DNA of 26,731 nt from UBA3537 sp965658025 (GTDB lineage: Bacteria > Bacteroidota > Bacteroidia > Flavobacteriales > Flavobacteriaceae), in contig CBFHQL010000021.1 in NCBI GenBank assembly GCA_965658025.1, positions 1 to 26,731 on the forward strand. The letters run 5' to 3'. Shown here one piece after another: positions 15,832 to 25,096 of the stretch; position 1 is the first letter of the stretch; every line of letters begins with the position of its first letter. The position numbers and the translations under genes are program-made. The notes under the pieces are model-generated. The model searched no databases and was not told where the DNA came from. It was given only the letters and a program-made list of their open reading frames with translations.

Positions 15832-17581
15832 TCCAAAAAAAAGATTTATGGATGTAAAAACTAAAGCGAAAACAAAGTATTTGAATCAACCAAGTGAAAA
15901 AATAACTGGTTGTGAAGCCCTTGTGCGCTGTCTTATTGCAGAAGGTGTGGATATCATTTATGGCTATCCAGGAGGTGCCATTATGCCTGTATACGACGAA
16001 CTTTATAAATATCAAGAAGAAATTCTTCATGTATTGACACGACATGAACAAGGCGCAACACATGCGGCACAAGGTTATGCACGAATTTCTGGTCGAGTAG
16101 GGGTTGCTATGGCCACGTCAGGACCAGGTGCTACAAACCTCGTTACCGGAATTGCCGATGCTCAAATCGATTCTACACCAATGGTGTGCATCACAGGTCA
16201 AGTACCATCCCATTTATTGGGTAGTGATGCCTTTCAAGAAACTGATATTGTTGGAATTTCAACGCCTGTGACAAAGTGGAATCACCAAATCACTCGTGCT
16301 GAGGAGATTCCAGAAGTTATCGCTAAGGCATTCTATATTGCCCGAAGTGGAAGACCGGGCCCTGTATTAATTGATATCACTAAAGATGCTCAATTCGATA
16401 CTTTTGATTTTACATACAAACAATGCGAAGGCGTACGAAGTTACAAGCCAGTTCCCAAGTTTGACACTAATGCTTTAACCGAGGCTGCCAAAGCCATAAA
16501 CAATGCAAAAAACCCAATGATTGTTTGGGGTCAAGGGGTAATCTTAGGCGAAGCCGAAGAAGAATTCAAAAATTTTGTTGAAAAATCAGGTGTACCAGCA
16601 GCATGGACTATCATGGGCGTTTCGGCAATCCCCACCGCACACCCGCTCAATGTGGGTATGGTAGGTATGCATGGAAATTATGCCCCCAATAAGCTCACCA
16701 ATGAATGTGATGTTTTAATCGCTATCGGTATGCGTTTTGATGATCGTGTTACTGGAAAATTAAGTGATTATGCTACACAAGCAAAAGTGATTCATTTTGA
16801 AATTGATCCAGCTGAAATCAACAAAAACGTCAAAGCAGATATACCAGTTCTTGGTAATGTTAAAGAAACTTTAGCAGAAATTCTTCCAATGATCGAAAAG
16901 AAATCATACGAAGATTGGCATCAAAAATTTAAAGATTTACTCAAAATCGAGTTTGATAAAGTCATCAAAGACGATTTACACCCAACAAAAGAAGGGCTCA
17001 CTATGGGTGAAGTTTTAAAAGAAATAAACACACAAAGTGGAGGAGAAGCCGCAATTGTTTCAGATGTTGGACAACATCAAATGATCGCATGCCGTTATGC
17101 CGAATTTACACAATCAAGAGGTAATATTACTTCTGGTGGATTGGGTACTATGGGCTTTGCTTTACCAGCTGCATTAGGTGCAAAAATGGCCACTCCAGAG
17201 CGCGAAGTTGTCGCTGTAATTGGCGATGGTGGATATCAAATGACGATACAAGAATTAGGGACTATTTTCCAAACCAAAGCGGCGGTCAAGATTGTGGTAC
17301 TAAACAATGACTTTTTGGGGATGGTTCGCCAGTGGCAACAGTTGTTTTTTGATAAGCGTTACGCTTCAACTGAGATGACTAATCCCGACTTTGTGACTAT
17401 TGCAAAAGGATATTATATTCAGGCCAAACGCATCACTAAACGTGAAGAATTGGCCGATGCCGTAGCAGAAATGATGGCCTCTAAGCAAGCTTATTTCTTG
17501 GAAGTATGCGTAGAAAAAGAAGACAATGTATTCCCGATGATTCCTTCCGGAGCGTCAGTATCAGATATACGACTTGAATAA
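15821..17581 (+). CDS. ilvB: Acetolactate synthase large (catalytic) subunit
   Basis: This thiamine-diphosphate and FAD enzyme condenses pyruvate with pyruvate or 2-oxobutanoate. The N-terminal domain has GYPGGAIMPVYDEL and the catalytic glutamate E76 in RHEQGATHAAQGYAR. The central FAD-binding domain follows, and the C-terminal ThDP motif runs from GDGGYQMTIQELGT to VVLNNDFLGMVRQWQ. The 586-residue length is usual. The ATG at 15821 overlaps ilvD by 11 nt; an in-frame ATG at 15848 would shorten the protein by nine residues and remove the lysine-rich start, and I cannot choose firmly between them. The regulatory subunit gene follows directly. Confidence 0.96.
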   Translation: MNFNPKKRFMDVKTKAKTKYLNQPSEKITGCEALVRCLIAEGVDIIYGYPGGAIMPVYDELYKYQEEILHVLTRHEQGATHAAQGYARISGRVGVAMATSGPGATNLVTGIADAQIDSTPMVCITGQVPSHLLGSDAFQETDIVGISTPVTKWNHQITRAEEIPEVIAKAFYIARSGRPGPVLIDITKDAQFDTFDFTYKQCEGVRSYKPVPKFDTNALTEAAKAINNAKNPMIVWGQGVILGEAEEEFKNFVEKSGVPAAWTIMGVSAIPTAHPLNVGMVGMHGNYAPNKLTNECDVLIAIGMRFDDRVTGKLSDYATQAKVIHFEIDPAEINKNVKADIPVLGNVKETLAEILPMIEKKSYEDWHQKFKDLLKIEFDKVIKDDLHPTKEGLTMGEVLKEINTQSGGEAAIVSDVGQHQMIACRYAEFTQSRGNITSGGLGTMGFALPAALGAKMATPEREVVAVIGDGGYQMTIQELGTIFQTKAAVKIVVLNNDFLGMVRQWQQLFFDKRYASTEMTNPDFVTIAKGYYIQAKRITKREELADAVAEMMASKQAYFLEVCVEKEDNVFPMIPSGASVSDIRLE

Positions 17582-17588
17582 CAAAAAG

Positions 17589-18119
17589 ATGGACAATACA
17601 ACAAAACAATACACCATATCTGTATATACAGAAAATAATATTGGGCTGCTGAACAGAATTTCGGCAATCTTTCAGCGTAGACACATCAATATTGAAAGCA
17701 TGAATATTTCAGTTTCAGAAATTGAAGCGGTATCACGTTTTACAATTTTGGTGAATATGACAGAGAATAATGTCAAAAAAATTATTGGACAAATTGAAAA
17801 ACAAATTGAGGTCATTAAAGCATTTTATCATACCGATGAAGAAACTATTTATTTAGAATCTTGTATGTTTAAAATTAAATCAGACCTTTTGTTTGAAGAA
17901 CGCCAAATTCAAAATATTATAAAGGAAAGCGATGCAAGAATTGTCACCGTAAATCGAGAATTTTTTGTTCTTGAAAAATCGGGGAGACGTCATGAAATCG
18001 AAATGCTACACAGAGAATTAAGTGCTTTTGGGATCATGCAATTTGTTCGCTCTGGACGTATCGCCGTCACAAAAGATGAAATGAAAATAACAGAAATGCT
18101 CGCCGCATTTAATAACTAA
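17589..18119 (+). CDS. ilvN: Acetolactate synthase small (regulatory) subunit
   Basis: The ATG at 17589, 7 nt after the ilvB stop, gives 176 residues. An in-frame TTG at 17574 overlapping ilvB is possible but less likely. The N-terminal ACT domain YTISVYTENNIGLLNRISAIFQRRHINIESMNIS contains the glycine and asparagine region that binds valine in feedback-inhibited enzymes. A second ALS small-subunit domain follows (about 85-170). The protein activates IlvB and confers end-product inhibition; whether this one is valine-sensitive cannot be read from sequence alone. Confidence 0.95.
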   Translation: MDNTTKQYTISVYTENNIGLLNRISAIFQRRHINIESMNISVSEIEAVSRFTILVNMTENNVKKIIGQIEKQIEVIKAFYHTDEETIYLESCMFKIKSDLLFEERQIQNIIKESDARIVTVNREFFVLEKSGRRHEIEMLHRELSAFGIMQFVRSGRIAVTKDEMKITEMLAAFNN

Positions 18120-18131
18120 TCAAATAAAAAA

Positions 18132-19613
18132 ATGGCAAATTATTTTAACACACTTTCTTTAGGACAAAAACTCGATCAACTATCGAAATGTAGATTTATG
18201 GAAACATCAGAATTTGAAGCTGGTGTAGAGGCCTTAAATGGCAAAAAAATAGTCATTGTGGGGTGTGGAGCTCAAGGGCTTAATCAAGGGCTTAATATGC
18301 GTGATTCTGGGCTTGATATTTCTTACGCCTTAAGAGCACAAGCTATAAAAGAACAGCGACAGTCGTACAAGAATGCAACTGAAAATAACTTTAATGTTGG
18401 AACCTATCAAGATTTAATTCCTACAGCAGATGTTGTATTAAACCTTACACCAGACAAACAACACTCTAATGTTGTAGATACCGTAATGCCACTCATGAAA
18501 AAAGGGGCTACACTTTCCTATTCACATGGGTTTAATATTGTTGAAGAAGGAAAACAAATACGTGAGGATTTAACCGTTATTATGGTAGCGCCTAAATGTC
18601 CCGGAAGTGAAGTTCGTGAAGAATACAAGCGAGGATTTGGTGTCCCAACACTTATTGCTGTTCATCCCGAAAATGATCCCGAAGGAAAAGGTTGGGCACA
18701 AGCCAAAGCTTATGCAGTAGCGACTGGAGGACACAAAGCAGGCGTTTTGGAATCATCATTTGTTGCAGAAGTAAAAAGTGACTTGATGGGCGAACAAACT
18801 ATTTTGTGTGGTGTGCTTCAAACCGCTTCTATTTTATCGTTTGATAAAATGGTAGAGGAGGGGATAGAACCTGCCTATGCATCAAAATTGATACAATATG
18901 GTTGGGAAACCATCACAGAAGCTTTAAAACACGGTGGTATCACCAATATGATGGATCGTTTATCCAATCCAGCTAAAATTAAAGCTTTCGAACTTTCAGA
19001 AGAGTTAAAAGAGATTATGCGCCCATTGTTCGAAAAGCATATGGATGATATCATGTCTGGACATTTTTCTAAAACAATGATGGAAGATTGGGCCAATGAC
19101 GATGTTAATTTATTGACATGGCGTGCCGCTACGGGCGAAACTGCGTTTGAAAAAACCGCTGCAACTTCTGAAACTATTGACGAGCAAGAATATTTTGATC
19201 ATGGTGTACTTATGGTTGCTTTTGTGCGTGCTGGAGTAGAGCTGGCCTTCGAAACTATGGTTGCCTCTGGAATCGTTGAAGAATCGGCTTATTATGAATC
19301 GTTGCATGAACTTCCATTAATTGCCAACACTGTAGCAAGAAAAAAATTATTCGAAATGAACCGCATCATTTCTGATACTGCTGAATATGGATGTTATTTG
19401 TTTGATCATGCATGTAAACCTTTGTTGGTAGACTTTATGAAAACCATAAAAACAGATGTTATTGGAACTCAATATTCTTCTGAAACCAACAGTGTAGATA
19501 ATGCAACTTTAATCACTGTAAATCAGTCCATTAGAAATCATTCAATAGAATCTATAGGAAATACTTTGCGTCAAGCTATGACTGATATGAAAGTTATAAA
19601 GACTGAAGCATAA
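18132..19613 (+). CDS. ilvC: Ketol-acid reductoisomerase, class II (long form)
   Basis: IlvC isomerises and reduces acetohydroxy acids with NADPH and Mg2+. The 493-residue length matches the long E. coli/plant form with a duplicated knotted C-terminal domain, not the roughly 330-residue class I form. The Rossmann motif is VGCGAQGLNQG (43-53). R68, R76 and S78 in YALRAQAIKEQRQSY correspond to the residues that bind the NADPH phosphate in E. coli, so NADPH preference is expected. Metal-binding acidic residues lie in DLMGEQTILCG and later in the second C-terminal repeat. It lies 12 nt after ilvN. Confidence 0.97.
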   Translation: MANYFNTLSLGQKLDQLSKCRFMETSEFEAGVEALNGKKIVIVGCGAQGLNQGLNMRDSGLDISYALRAQAIKEQRQSYKNATENNFNVGTYQDLIPTADVVLNLTPDKQHSNVVDTVMPLMKKGATLSYSHGFNIVEEGKQIREDLTVIMVAPKCPGSEVREEYKRGFGVPTLIAVHPENDPEGKGWAQAKAYAVATGGHKAGVLESSFVAEVKSDLMGEQTILCGVLQTASILSFDKMVEEGIEPAYASKLIQYGWETITEALKHGGITNMMDRLSNPAKIKAFELSEELKEIMRPLFEKHMDDIMSGHFSKTMMEDWANDDVNLLTWRAATGETAFEKTAATSETIDEQEYFDHGVLMVAFVRAGVELAFETMVASGIVEESAYYESLHELPLIANTVARKKLFEMNRIISDTAEYGCYLFDHACKPLLVDFMKTIKTDVIGTQYSSETNSVDNATLITVNQSIRNHSIESIGNTLRQAMTDMKVIKTEA

Positions 19614-19624
19614 CAAGAACCGAA

Positions 19625-20890
19625 ATGAAAGACCTTCAAACCACATATTTTCCAACTGTTGAAGCCATAAAAGCTGCGGCAGATAAACTGAACGGTATTG
19701 CCGCTGTGTCTCCTTTGGAAGAACATCCTCGTTTTTCTCAAAAGTATGGCTGTAAAATGTTGTTCAAAAGGGAGGATTTACAACAGGTGCGGTCTTATAA
19801 AATTCGCGGAGCTTACAACAAAATATCCTCTTTGAGCCCTGAAGACACCAAAGAGGGTATTATTTGTGCCAGTGCTGGAAATCATGCTCAAGGTGTGGCC
19901 TTGTCATGTAGACTATTGAAGATAAAAGGCAAAATTTTTATGCCTGCACCAACACCAAATCAAAAGGTAGAACAGGTAAAAATGTTTGGTCAAGAATATG
20001 TTGAAGTGGTTTTGATAGGGGATACATTTGATGATTCGTACCACAAAGCGATTGAAGAAAGTGAACAATTTGGAAAACCATTGGTGCATCCATTTAATGA
20101 TCCTAAAGTTATTGAAGGTCAAGGTACTGTAGGTTTGGAAATCGTTCAACAAACGGACGTACCAATAGATTATATTTTTATTCCTGTTGGCGGCGGTGGT
20201 TTAGCTTCTGGATTATCATCTGTGGTAAAAGCATTATCACCACAAACAAAAATTATAGGTGTAGAACCGGCTGGTGCACCGTCCATGTCAAAATCCATAG
20301 ACAAAGGCGAAATTGTACAATTGGGCCATATTGAAAAATTTGTCGATGGGGCATCCGTACAACGTGTTGGCGATTTAACATTCAGTATTTGTCAAAAAAA
20401 TCTGGATGTGATGACCACTGTTCATGAGGGAAAAATATGCCAAACCATTTTAGAAATGTACAACAAAGATGCCATTGTTGCTGAACCTGCAGGGGTAATG
20501 AGTATTGCCGCTTTGGATGAGTTTAAAGACGAAATTAAAGGAAAAACGGTGGTATGTTTGGTTAGTGGCAGTAATAATGACATCACGCGTACAGCAGAAA
20601 TAAAGGAGCGTGCATTGTTGTATGCGAATTTGAAACACTATTTTATCATAAAATTTCCGCAGCGCCCAGGCGCTTTACGCGAGTTTGTCGTCGATATGCT
20701 CGGCCCACAAGACGACATCACACATTTTGAGTATACCAAAAAGGTGAATCGTGAAAATGATGTAGCTGTGGTAGGTATCCAACTAAAAAGTCAAGACGAT
20801 CTTCAACCGTTAATTTCAAAGTTAAAAGCCCACAATTTTTTTGGTGACTATTTAAACGACAAACCTGAATTGTTTCAGTTTTTGGTTTGA
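19625..20890 (+). CDS. ilvA: Threonine ammonia-lyase (threonine dehydratase)
   Basis: This PLP enzyme deaminates threonine to 2-oxobutanoate, the committed step of isoleucine synthesis. The PLP lysine is K59 in RSYKIRGAYNK, the phosphate loop is PVGGGGLASGL, and the adenine-side motif SAGNHAQGVA is present. The C-terminal segment from about residue 338 (FIIKFPQRPGALREFV...) is a single ACT-like regulatory domain, so feedback control by isoleucine is likely. The 421-residue length is that of the one-ACT-domain form, shorter than E. coli IlvA (514, two domains). The gene lies 11 nt after ilvC and closes the operon, which supports a biosynthetic rather than catabolic (TdcB) role. Confidence 0.95.
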   Translation: MKDLQTTYFPTVEAIKAAADKLNGIAAVSPLEEHPRFSQKYGCKMLFKREDLQQVRSYKIRGAYNKISSLSPEDTKEGIICASAGNHAQGVALSCRLLKIKGKIFMPAPTPNQKVEQVKMFGQEYVEVVLIGDTFDDSYHKAIEESEQFGKPLVHPFNDPKVIEGQGTVGLEIVQQTDVPIDYIFIPVGGGGLASGLSSVVKALSPQTKIIGVEPAGAPSMSKSIDKGEIVQLGHIEKFVDGASVQRVGDLTFSICQKNLDVMTTVHEGKICQTILEMYNKDAIVAEPAGVMSIAALDEFKDEIKGKTVVCLVSGSNNDITRTAEIKERALLYANLKHYFIIKFPQRPGALREFVVDMLGPQDDITHFEYTKKVNRENDVAVVGIQLKSQDDLQPLISKLKAHNFFGDYLNDKPELFQFLV

Positions 20891-20986
20891 TCTTCTTATT
20901 TTCCTTTTTCATTCAATACATTATACAATTTGAACTATAATTTATATTATGTAAAATTAGTATTTTCAACTTATATCCTTTATTTG

Positions 20987-20994
20987 TATTTTTG
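20987..20994 (+). promoter_or_regulatory. -7 element upstream of the DUF3817 gene
   Basis: TATTTTTG matches TAnnTTTG exactly and lies 21 nt before the ATG at 21016, in the 125-bp gap after ilvA. No TTG is found at -33 spacing. I see no clear terminator for the ilv operon in this gap. Confidence 0.5.
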
Positions 20995-21015
20995 TGACCT
21001 ATTAATATCACACAT

Positions 21016-21306
21016 ATGTCTTTATTAACTATTTTTAGAGTTATTGCCTTTCTTGAAGGTCTATCTTATATACTTCTACTGTTTATTGCTGTACCCATAA
21101 AATACATGAATAACGATCCATCCTATGTCAAAATGCTTGGAATGCCTCATGGAATGTTATTTATGGGCTACATTGCGCTATCTATTGTTTTGAGAGCTGA
21201 TAATCAATGGATTAAAAATAATTTTTTTGCAGTTATCCTCGCTTCTGTCATTCCTTTTGGTACATTTGTAGTTGAATATAAATTGAATAAGTTCAACACT
21301 AACTAA
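21016..21306 (+). CDS. DUF3817 small membrane protein
   Basis: The 96-residue protein has three hydrophobic helices and begins LLTIFRVIAFLEGLSYILLLFIAVPIKY, the signature region of DUF3817, followed by the conserved MPHGMLFMGYIAL. The family is widespread and uncharacterised; an integral inner-membrane location is inferred. The gene follows a good -7 element and is followed after 20 nt by a mechanosensitive channel gene, so the two are probably co-transcribed. Confidence 0.88.
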   Translation: MSLLTIFRVIAFLEGLSYILLLFIAVPIKYMNNDPSYVKMLGMPHGMLFMGYIALSIVLRADNQWIKNNFFAVILASVIPFGTFVVEYKLNKFNTN

Positions 21307-21326
21307 ACTATAGCTTTATCTATTTA

Positions 21327-22553
21327 ATGGAATTTTTTCTCAACAAACTTCAACATCTTTTGTCTTCTGTGGGCATGAGTCCTTCAGCAGCGGATTGGTC
21401 AAGCATTGTGTTGCTTGTTCTGGTGGTATTATTGGTCATCTTTTTCTTAGACTTTATCATTCGTACCATTATTCGTGTCATTTTTACTAAAATCGCCAAT
21501 CGATCCAAAACCAGCTTTGATGACATCATGATTGCGCATAAAGTACCTCGGAATATTGCACATATTTTTCCTCTAATCATAGCGTACAAAAGCATCCCAA
21601 ATATATTCTTTGAGCATCCGCAATGGCAGTTCTTTCTTGAAAAAGTGATTCTGGTGCTTGGAATCATCTTTACTGTTTGGGGACTTAGAAGTGTTTTTGG
21701 CTCTGTAAAAGACTTTTTTAAATCTATAGATCGCCTTAAAGACAAACCAATTGATAGCTATATCCAAGTCATCATGATTTTTGTTTGGCTGACTGGTATT
21801 TTTGCCACTTTCGCTGTAATTACGGGAATCTCGTTCTGGCAGTTTATGACTGGACTTGGTACAGTATCCGCAATCATTATTTTAGTTTTTAGAGATACAA
21901 TTCTAGGTTTTGTAGCCAGTATTCAAGTTTCTGTAAATGATATGGTGCGCATTGGCGATTGGATTACCTTTCAAAAATTTGGTGCCGATGGAGATGTGAT
22001 TGAAATCAATCTAGCCACCGTAAAAGTTCGAAATTTTGACCACACCATCACGACAATCCCTACCTATGCCCTTATTTCGGATTCATTTAAAAATTGGCGT
22101 GGTATGACCGAATCTAGCGGACGACGCATTAAGCGTTCTCTGAATATCCGTATGGCCAGTATTCGTCATCTTCATCAAGATGATTTAGATAAATTATCTA
22201 AAGTCGATTTGATTAAAGGTTATATTTCTTCAAAAATAGAGAACATTACAAGTTATAACACGGAACATCAGGTTGATAAATCTCTTTTAATCAATGGGCG
22301 AAACCTTACAAATATTGGTGTTTTTAGAAAGTATATTGAATCTTATGTCGAAAAGCATTCTGCAATCAATAAGGATTTGATGATTATGGCGCGTCAACTT
22401 CAACCTGGAGACAATGGCCTGCCTATCGAAATCTACGCGTTTAGCAATGATAAACGATGGCAAAATTATGAATACATCATTGCTGATATATTTGATCACA
22501 TCATTGCTGCATCTGCTACTTTTGATCTAGAAATTTATGAGCATAAGTTCTAG
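21327..22553 (+). CDS. ybdG: Mechanosensitive ion channel, MscS family, YbdG type
   Basis: The 408-residue inner-membrane protein has about five transmembrane helices. The pore-lining helix (about 168-200) leads into NDMVRIGDWITF, the start of the MscS beta domain. The stretch FGADGDVIEINLATVKVRNFDHTITTIPTYALISDSFKNWRG, written here in parts, is a hallmark of E. coli YbdG, as is the following SGRRIKRSLNI. YbdG-type channels gate at moderate membrane tension during osmotic downshift and also sense hyperosmotic stress. The C-terminal soluble domain is complete. The gene is downstream of DUF3817, and its last 17 nt overlap the next open frame. Confidence 0.92.
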   Translation: MEFFLNKLQHLLSSVGMSPSAADWSSIVLLVLVVLLVIFFLDFIIRTIIRVIFTKIANRSKTSFDDIMIAHKVPRNIAHIFPLIIAYKSIPNIFFEHPQWQFFLEKVILVLGIIFTVWGLRSVFGSVKDFFKSIDRLKDKPIDSYIQVIMIFVWLTGIFATFAVITGISFWQFMTGLGTVSAIIILVFRDTILGFVASIQVSVNDMVRIGDWITFQKFGADGDVIEINLATVKVRNFDHTITTIPTYALISDSFKNWRGMTESSGRRIKRSLNIRMASIRHLHQDDLDKLSKVDLIKGYISSKIENITSYNTEHQVDKSLLINGRNLTNIGVFRKYIESYVEKHSAINKDLMIMARQLQPGDNGLPIEIYAFSNDKRWQNYEYIIADIFDHIIAASATFDLEIYEHKF

Positions 22554-22926
22554 AGATCAGCATCTTTTACATTTGAGACCAGAATTGCCTTCTGCCCAAG
22601 TATTGGAAGAAACAACTGCTATTGAGGTATTTCAAAATACAGTTTTGCGCCCTATTCTAAAGCTTCAAAATGATGCTTTAATTCGTTTGTTTTTATTTGA
22701 TTTAAAAAACAAAAAACAACACTTCAACCGGTATAGTAATCTAGAAAAGCAGAAATCCATTGCTACACATTTTAAATCTAATACTGCGCTAAAACAACAA
22801 CTCTTAGGAATCATCATTGGACTATTTACTAAAGACGAATTTGAGGTTTATCAAAAGGACAGCTCAAAGATAAACAAGCGCATTTTTTCGATGCTGAAAC
22901 AACGATTGGAAGACCAATTAATTTAG
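22537..22926 (+). CDS. Conserved hypothetical protein, 129 aa
   Basis: I do not recognise a characterised domain. The protein is soluble and mostly helical by appearance. It starts RDQHLLHLRPELPSAQVLEETTAIEVFQNTVLRPILKLQND (residues 6-46) and ends in a basic amphipathic helix (KINKRIFSMLKQRLEDQLI). I recall similar short proteins in Flavobacteriaceae, sometimes labelled glyoxalase in databases, but I see no metal-binding pattern to support that name. The ATG at 22537 lies within the ybdG-type gene (17-nt overlap), which suggests coupled translation. It converges on the TruA-like gene with only 5 nt between stop codons. Confidence 0.75.
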   Translation: MSISSRDQHLLHLRPELPSAQVLEETTAIEVFQNTVLRPILKLQNDALIRLFLFDLKNKKQHFNRYSNLEKQKSIATHFKSNTALKQQLLGIIIGLFTKDEFEVYQKDSSKINKRIFSMLKQRLEDQLI

Positions 22927-22931
22927 GCGGT

Positions 22932-23714
22932 TTAAAATGTTATTTTATGTAAAATCAAACCAGATGCTGGAGCGATATAATCGATGGAAATTGTTGAATC
23001 TGTTTTTAAACTTCTTTCAATAAAATCTAAATCCACCTCTCCTCGTCCGAGTTTAATTAATGCTCCCATCATCAAGCGTATTTGATGGCGACCAAACCCC
23101 TTACCTACAACACGTAGAATATAACTCTTTTTTGGAAAAAAATTTGCTGTATATAAGTCATTTTCAATCAGTTCACACTTCAGCAATTCACGATGATATA
23201 AGCCATTGTCAGTGGCTTTATAACAATATGATTTGAAGTTATGTTTACCTTCGAAAAGTTGCGCACCTTTGGTCATTAATTCAACATCTAAAGGTTCTAA
23301 AATCGTAGTCATAATGGGTGCACAAAACGGGTGGCACTTCTCCCCTTGCGCAAAAATATAATGGTATTCTTTGTGTTTTGAATCTTGAATAATATTAAAA
23401 TCCGAAGTAACTTCCTCAATTGACAACGCTCGAATATCTTGAGGCAAATTGGTATTAAAGTCAGCCAAAAACTGTACTAAATTTTCTAAGGGTTTGTCGT
23501 GTAAAAAAAGTTCGAATGCCGCTTCTTCTGCCGAAACTTTTGCATCTGTTCTACTCGCAGCCAAAGCTTTAAAACGTTGATCCTGAAGTACATACTTCAT
23601 TGTACGATCAATCATTAAGTGCAATGTTTTTGTGTTAGGTTGCTTTTGCCAACCATGAAAACGATAGCCCAAAAATTGAAATTTAATTAAATAATAATAT
23701 CGTTTTTGAAACAT
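22932..23714 (-). CDS. TruA-like tRNA pseudouridine synthase, divergent paralogue
   Basis: The 260-residue protein has the TruA layout: N-terminal FLGYRFHGWQKQP (14-26), the catalytic Asp loop SRTDAKVSA (54-62) with D57 as nucleophile, KEYHYIF with the stacking tyrosine, and C-terminal GKGFGRHQIRLMMGALIKLGRGEVD followed by APASGLILHKITF. The usual loop is GRTDAGVHA, so the first Gly, the second Gly and the His are changed here although Arg-Thr-Asp are kept. Canonical TruA modifies tRNA positions 38-40. This looks like the second TruA-type protein found in Flavobacteriaceae, and its target is unknown. It lies 36 nt after hisIE on the same strand and may be read from the his transcript. Confidence 0.85.
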   Translation of the reverse strand: MFQKRYYYLIKFQFLGYRFHGWQKQPNTKTLHLMIDRTMKYVLQDQRFKALAASRTDAKVSAEEAAFELFLHDKPLENLVQFLADFNTNLPQDIRALSIEEVTSDFNIIQDSKHKEYHYIFAQGEKCHPFCAPIMTTILEPLDVELMTKGAQLFEGKHNFKSYCYKATDNGLYHRELLKCELIENDLYTANFFPKKSYILRVVGKGFGRHQIRLMMGALIKLGRGEVDLDFIERSLKTDSTISIDYIAPASGLILHKITF

Positions 23715-23750
23715 GTATTCAAGATCGTATTTTTTCGCTATATATAAAAA

Positions 23751-24341
23751 TTAATGCCTGGATTTAAGAATTTTAACGACGTCCGAAAGAGAATAATTTT
23801 TGGCTTGCAGTAAGATTAAATAGTGAAACAATAAATCAGCGCTTTCCTCTAAAAACAAGTTGTCATTATTGTCTTTGGCCTCAATAACCACTTCAACGGC
23901 CTCCTCGCCTACTTTTTGCGCAATTTTATTGATGCCTTTTTCAAACAATTGAGCGACGTATGAAACATCGGATTGTTCTTGTGCTTTTCGAGAAGAAATC
24001 ACCGACTCTAAGGTGTTTAAAAATGATAAATCTGCACTATTCTGCTCACCCCAACAGTTGTCTGTACCTTTATGACATGTTGGCCCTTTTGGATTGGCTT
24101 TAATCAAAACTGCATCTTGATCGCAATCAGATTTCATAGAGACGAGTTCCAGAAAATTGCCACTCTCCTCGCCTTTTGTCCAAAGGCGTTGTTTGCTACG
24201 GCTATAAAATGTAACCTTATTAGTTTCTATTGTTTTAGCGATGGATTCTTGATTCATATACCCCAGCATCAAAACAGTTTTTGTTTGTGCATCTTGAATA
24301 ATAGCTGGGACTAATCCTTGTTGATCATATTTTACTTCCAT
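23751..24341 (-). CDS. hisIE: Bifunctional phosphoribosyl-AMP cyclohydrolase / phosphoribosyl-ATP pyrophosphatase
   Basis: It catalyses steps two and three of histidine synthesis. The N-terminal HisI domain (1 to about 105) has the metal-site cluster DCDQDAVLIKA (D72, C73, D74, D76) and CHKGTDNC (89-96, with C89 and C96). The C-terminal HisE domain (about 108-196) has the helical MazG-like motifs GEEAVEVVIEAKD and FLEESADLLFHYLILL. At 196 residues it is a normal fused HisIE. Its ATG shares one base with the hisF stop (TAATG), so translation is coupled. It is the last his gene of the operon. Confidence 0.96.
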   Translation of the reverse strand: MEVKYDQQGLVPAIIQDAQTKTVLMLGYMNQESIAKTIETNKVTFYSRSKQRLWTKGEESGNFLELVSMKSDCDQDAVLIKANPKGPTCHKGTDNCWGEQNSADLSFLNTLESVISSRKAQEQSDVSYVAQLFEKGINKIAQKVGEEAVEVVIEAKDNNDNLFLEESADLLFHYLILLQAKNYSLSDVVKILKSRH

Positions 24342-25096
24342 TATAACCTAATTGAAATGTTATGTTGTTTTAATTCTTTTTTTAAATCTATGATTGAAAT
24401 TTCACCAAAATGAAACACACTTGCTGCTAAAGCAGCATCTGCGGCATCATTTTTAAATACATCAATAAAATGTTCTGGTTTTCCTGCACCACCTGAAGCA
24501 ATTATAGGGATATTCACTGTAGATGAAAGCGTTTTTAGGGCATTGGTAGCAAAACCTGTTTTTACGCCATCATGATTCATTGAAGTAAATAAAATTTCAC
24601 CTGCACCAAGCGCTTCAACTTCTTTGGCCCATTCGTATAATTTCAAATCGGTTGGTTGTGTACCACCTGCCAAATGAACAATCCACTCGTTATTGATTTT
24701 CTTAGCGTCAATAGCCACCACAATACATTGATTGCCATAGGCCTCAGACAATTCTTTTATGAGTTCTGGACGCTTGATTGCTGATGAATTAACTGCTACT
24801 TTATCAGCGCCAGATTTTAATAATTTTGCGGCATCATCGATGCTGCGCACACCGCCACCCACTGTAAATGGAATATCAATTTGACGTGCTACTTCCCGAA
24901 CCATTTCATGTGTTGTTGTTCGCGCTTCTAAGGTGGCAGATATATCTAAAAACACCAACTCATCTGCCCCTTGAGTAGCATATTGTTTGGCCAGTGCCAC
25001 AGGGTCGCCCGCATCACGAAGATTTAAAAAATTCACGCCTTTTACGGTACGACCGTTTTTAATATCCAAACAAGGTATAATTCGTTTTGTTAGCAT
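24341..25096 (-). CDS. hisF: Imidazole glycerol phosphate synthase cyclase subunit
   Basis: This 251-residue TIM barrel combines PRFAR with ammonia delivered by HisH to give imidazole glycerol phosphate and AICAR, the latter returning to purine synthesis. The catalytic aspartates are D11 in IPCLDIKNGR and D129 in VVAIDAKK. Phosphate-binding loops FTVGGGVRS and IIASGGAGKPEHF are present. The start abuts the hisA stop with no gap, and the stop shares one base with the hisIE start. Confidence 0.97.
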   Translation of the reverse strand: MLTKRIIPCLDIKNGRTVKGVNFLNLRDAGDPVALAKQYATQGADELVFLDISATLEARTTTHEMVREVARQIDIPFTVGGGVRSIDDAAKLLKSGADKVAVNSSAIKRPELIKELSEAYGNQCIVVAIDAKKINNEWIVHLAGGTQPTDLKLYEWAKEVEALGAGEILFTSMNHDGVKTGFATNALKTLSSTVNIPIIASGGAGKPEHFIDVFKNDAADAALAASVFHFGEISIIDLKKELKQHNISIRL

